From positions 84,920 to 148,919 of the forward strand of contig NZ_JXTE01000010.1 of assembly GCF_000972385.1 (NCBI RefSeq): a DNA stretch of 64,000 nt, given 5' to 3'. The position numbers and the translations under genes are program-made. This DNA comes from Streptomyces sp. WM6386. Its GTDB lineage: Bacteria > Actinomycetota > Actinomycetes > Streptomycetales > Streptomycetaceae. Position 1 is the stretch's first letter. Each line of letters opens with the position of its first letter. Under the pieces are notes generated by a model. That model was not told the DNA's origin and ran no database searches. It saw only the letters and a list, made by a program, of their open reading frames with translations. Positions 61,603 through 64,000 of the stretch are shown one piece after another.

Positions 61603-62455
61603 TGTGTTCGACGACGGTGTCGGCGAGGACCGGCGCGTCGTCCCGCTCGACAGCGCTCACGGCGACCCGTACGGCGCCCTGCTGTTCCCACATCCGGATG
61701 CGCAGGGTCTCCCCCGGGTACACGACCCCGGCGAACCGGGTGACGTAGGACCGCACCCGCGTCACGTCCCCGCCCAGCGCGGTGTCGACGACCGCCTTGA
61801 GCGCGATGCCGTAGGTGCACAGCCCGTGCAGGATGGGCCGCTCGAACCCGGCGACCTTGGCGAACTCGGGGTCGGCGTGCAGCGGGTTCCAGTCGCCGGA
61901 GAGGCGGTAGAGCAGGGCCTGGTCCTCGCGGACGGCCCGCTCGACGATCCGGTCGGGCTCGCCGGAGGGCGGGTCGAGGCGCCCCGACGGCCCTCGGTCG
62001 CCACCCCATCCGCCCTCTCCCCGTACGAAGATCTGGGCGTCGTTGGTCCACAACGGGCCGTCGGCGTCGGCGACTTCGGTGCGCATGACGAGGACGGCGG
62101 CCTTGCCCTTGTCGTGGACCGCGGCGATACGGCCGGTGGCGGTGGCGGTGCCCGCGACGGGCAGGGGGCGGTGGATGGTCAGCGCCTGGCCGCCGTGCAG
62201 GACCTTGGCGAGGTCGACCTCGATGCCGGGCATGGACAGACCGCTGATCACGCCGGGCGAGCCGGAGCCGGCGACGGTGGCGAAGCTCGGCAGGACGTGC
62301 AGCCTGGACTCGAGGGTGTAGCGCAGCTCGTCCGGGTCCGTCGCCGGGACGCCTGCTCCGATGCCGAGGTGGTAGAGCTGCACGTCCTTGGAGTTCCAGG
62401 CGATCTCGCCCGTCCGGGGTTCGGCGGCCACTGCCTTTGCGGCGTCGATGGGCAT
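61598..62455 (-). CDS. MaoC-family enoyl-CoA hydratase (2-enoyl-CoA hydratase 2)
   Basis: 285 residues with two hot-dog domains: an N-terminal one lacking the catalytic pair and a C-terminal one with LHADPEFAKVAGFERPILHG (Asp/His hydratase residues near 190-200) and LRIRMWEQ. This is the layout of 2-enoyl-CoA hydratase 2 of MFE-2. It hydrates trans-2-enoyl-CoA to (R)-3-hydroxyacyl-CoA for the following SDR. First gene of the operon, with a clear promoter and KstR-like operator upstream. Confidence 0.92.
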   Translation of the reverse strand: MPIDAAKAVAAEPRTGEIAWNSKDVQLYHLGIGAGVPATDPDELRYTLESRLHVLPSFATVAGSGSPGVISGLSMPGIEVDLAKVLHGGQALTIHRPLPVAGTATATGRIAAVHDKGKAAVLVMRTEVADADGPLWTNDAQIFVRGEGGWGGDRGPSGRLDPPSGEPDRIVERAVREDQALLYRLSGDWNPLHADPEFAKVAGFERPILHGLCTYGIALKAVVDTALGGDVTRVRSYVTRFAGVVYPGETLRIRMWEQQGAVRVAVSAVERDDAPVLADTVVEHT

Positions 62456-62547
62456 GGGGCTCCTGGGGGCTGAGAGACCTCGGTGCGGCCGTCCGCACCG
62501 TCGGCCGCACCGAGGTCGTTCACGGGTCCGTTCCTCCGCGCTCGTTC

Positions 62548-62561
62548 TAGAACGCGTTCCA
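62548..62561. promoter_or_regulatory. KstR-type operator
   Basis: TAGAACGCGTTCCA fits the published KstR consensus TnnAACnnGTTnnA at every fixed position and is nearly self-complementary. It lies 14 bases after the predicted -10 of the MaoC operon, in the transcription-start zone, so a repressor bound there would block it. In mycobacteria KstR controls steroid-degradation genes; the Streptomyces regulator is inferred. Confidence 0.7.
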
Positions 62562-62574
62562 GTACGGCGACCCC

Positions 62575-62603
62575 TGTATAGCCCAGCTCTCAGAAGTTGT
62601 GAA
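62575..62603 (-). promoter_or_regulatory. Predicted promoter of the MaoC operon
   Basis: On the minus strand -35 TTCACA (62603-62598) and -10 TATACA (62580-62575) are 17 bases apart. They read toward the MaoC gene, whose start is about 120 bases downstream. Confidence 0.6.
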
Positions 62604-62708
62604 GACTACTGACGGCATGTCAGATGCTTGGACCCATGACATTTGTACTGCCGGATTACGTACATGTCCCTCTGCCGCGCACGTGGGCGGGTTCGTAGCG
62701 TGGGAGCC

Positions 62709-64000
62709 ATGACACAGGGGAACGGAAACAGGTCCTGGTTGCGGAAGACGTCGTGCCGAATGGACGCGTGGCAGGTGGCGCGGGCGGACTGGAAGTCGGA
62801 CATGGAACGCTTCAAGGCCGACCAGCGCACCGCCCGCAAGACCGGCGTGCCGGTCGAGAACCCGGGCCCACCGCCCACCGGCTTCTCCCTCCTTCCCTGG
62901 CTGCTGATGGGAATGGGCGCCTTCTCCAACATCTTCCAGGCCGGAACACCCCAGCCATGGCTGGGCGCCCTGGGCCTGTTCACCTTCAACTCCCTCTACA
63001 TCTACGTGGTCTTCCGCGCCTTCGTGAAGGAGAAGCGCGAGGCCCGCTCGACCCGGGTCGCGCTCGTCCTGATGGGCGTGGTCACCTGCGCCCTGGCCAT
63101 CGGCTACGGCGGCAACTGGCTGTTCTTCTTCCCCCTGCTCGGACTGGCCACGGGCGCCGTGACCCGGGGCCCCTGGCTCGGCCGGACCGGGCTCGGCCTC
63201 ACCGCACTCGCGGTGGCTGTCTCCGCGGTCCAGGACGGCTGGGACGCGGTGAACATCGGATACGCCACCTTCCTGTCGACGATGGTGACCGCGGCGATCC
63301 TGTCCCTCTCCGAGGCGGTACGGGAACTGCGCGCCGCCCGCGAGGAACTGGCCCGGCGCGCGGTCGAGAAGGAGCGCCTGCGCTTCTCCCGCGACCTCCA
63401 CGACCTCCTCGGCCACACCCTGTCCGTGATCGTGGTCAAGTCGGAGGCCGCCCGCCGTCTGGCCCCCCGCGACATGGACGCGGCCCTCGCCCAGATCACC
63501 GACATCGAGTCCGTCGGCCGCCAGGCGCTCACCGAGATCCGCGAGGCGGTGACCGGCTACCGCGAGGGAAGCCTCAGCACAGAACTGGACCGCGCCCGCT
63601 CGGCCCTGGAGGCCGCGTCCATCGAACCCGTCGTACGCCACTCCGGCCCACCCCTCGCCGCCCACACGGAGACGCTCCTGAGCTGGGTCGTACGGGAGGC
63701 CGTGACCAACGCGGTACGGCACAGCGGGGCTTCACGGTGCGAGATCGCGGTGGAGGGGACGACGGAACGGGTGCGGCTGCGGGTGGCGGACGACGGACGG
63801 GGGACGGTGTGCGGGGTGGGTGCGGGGGATGCGGTGGGTGCGGTGGGGGCGGTGGGTGCGGTGAACGGGATGGGCTCGGTGGCTGCGGTGGGCGCGGTGG
63901 GTGCGATGAGTTCCCCCGGCACCGGCCTGAAGGGCCTGGCGGAACGGCTCGCGGCGGCGGGCGGCCGACTGGAGGCGGGCCCGGGCCCGAGGGGCGGGTT
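62709..64000 (+). CDS. DesK-like sensor histidine kinase, cut by window edge
   Basis: 430 residues present, no stop reached. A cytoplasmic N-terminus of about 55 residues is followed by about five hydrophobic helices (to about 205), a HisKA_3 dimerisation helix with the phospho-accepting His in RFSRDLHDLLGHTLSVIVV near 227, N-box REAVTNAVRHSG near 330, G1 RVADDGRG near 353 and G2 GTGLKGLAERL near 402. Between G1 and G2 an Ala/Gly/Val-repeat insert of about 30 residues is present. The response-regulator gene should follow beyond the edge. Start ATG 62709 follows GGGAG. Confidence 0.93.
   Translation, partial: MTQGNGNRSWLRKTSCRMDAWQVARADWKSDMERFKADQRTARKTGVPVENPGPPPTGFSLLPWLLMGMGAFSNIFQAGTPQPWLGALGLFTFNSLYIYVVFRAFVKEKREARSTRVALVLMGVVTCALAIGYGGNWLFFFPLLGLATGAVTRGPWLGRTGLGLTALAVAVSAVQDGWDAVNIGYATFLSTMVTAAILSLSEAVRELRAAREELARRAVEKERLRFSRDLHDLLGHTLSVIVVKSEAARRLAPRDMDAALAQITDIESVGRQALTEIREAVTGYREGSLSTELDRARSALEAASIEPVVRHSGPPLAAHTETLLSWVVREAVTNAVRHSGASRCEIAVEGTTERVRLRVADDGRGTVCGVGAGDAVGAVGAVGAVNGMGSVAAVGAVGAMSSPGTGLKGLAERLAAAGGRLEAGPGPRGG

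Noticed and set aside
63820..63905. GGTGGGTGCGGT repeats as a regulatory array
   Set aside because: They lie inside the kinase gene, keep its frame and encode a simple Gly-Ala-Val tract.
1..64000. tRNA or rRNA genes
   Set aside because: No stretch with a T-arm GTTCGAATCC-like element and matching acceptor stem was noticed; the only structural RNA found is RNase P RNA.

Overview
The window is high-GC actinomycete chromosome, almost certainly Streptomyces. Supporting signs are GC-rich third codon positions, frequent GTG starts, 4-base start/stop overlaps, an AfsR/SARP-type regulator with BTAD, NB-ARC and TPR parts, DmdR/IdeR iron boxes, and dispersed palindromes with the core CTCAAACGCCGG. About 60 protein genes are supported, plus the RNase P RNA, one complete IS630-family element and several broken gene pieces. 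No tRNA, rRNA, CRISPR array or PKS/NRPS cluster was seen.

Layout. 1-4.9 kb: an iron box at the very edge, a membrane endonuclease/exonuclease/phosphatase protein, a TetR regulator with a DHA2-type drug exporter, and panB. 5-11 kb: a DrrAB-type ABC exporter with an array of TGTCGGT repeats spaced mostly 11 bp apart in front of it, and a large SARP regulator convergent to it. 11-17.3 kb: a site-2-protease-like protein, an F420-dependent NADP reductase, an MFS protein, methionine aminopeptidase, an iron-boxed heme oxygenase and a PhzF-like protein. 18-22.7 kb: an iron-boxed efeO-efeB-efeU ferrous iron uptake operon ending in a lipoprotein gene, preceded by a frameshifted remnant of a siderophore-type ABC ATPase. 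22.7-37.2 kb: mixed housekeeping and accessory genes, including a partial tandem duplication at the start of an oxidoreductase gene and a MacB/LolD-type ABC pair.

37.2-47.1 kb is the clearest accessory island: a probable RelE-type toxin with a DUF6247 partner, two small unknown genes divergent from a DNA-binding-only GntR protein, an IS630 element inserted exactly into that GntR gene's stop codon, and a complete type I restriction-modification operon (hsdM-hsdS-hsdR) whose hsdS is visibly AT-richer. The island ends next to rnpB (47.4-47.8 kb).

47.7-64 kb returns to core-like genes: an EamA transporter whose end overlaps the 5' end of rnpB, AraC and MerR regulators, an RNB exoribonuclease, YaaA, KDPG aldolase, and a cluster of RNase H/phosphatase, zinc-ribbon protein and Nif3-like protein. 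A MaoC-ADH-SDR operon looks like a split bacterial multifunctional beta-oxidation enzyme and carries a perfect KstR-type operator (TnnAACnnGTTnnA) at its predicted promoter. A DesK-like sensor kinase runs off the right edge.

Three themes link the genes. Iron: three iron boxes, EfeOBU, heme oxygenase and an ABC ATPase remnant. Drug export and its regulators: the TetR/MFS pair, DrrAB, Bcr/CflA, MacB/LolD. DNA-level defence and mobility: the RM system, toxin-antitoxin pair and IS. No wholly new multi-gene system could be proved. The best candidates for new biology are the TGTCGGT array, the small GntR cassette, the KstR-box operon and several coding sequences reshaped by repeats.
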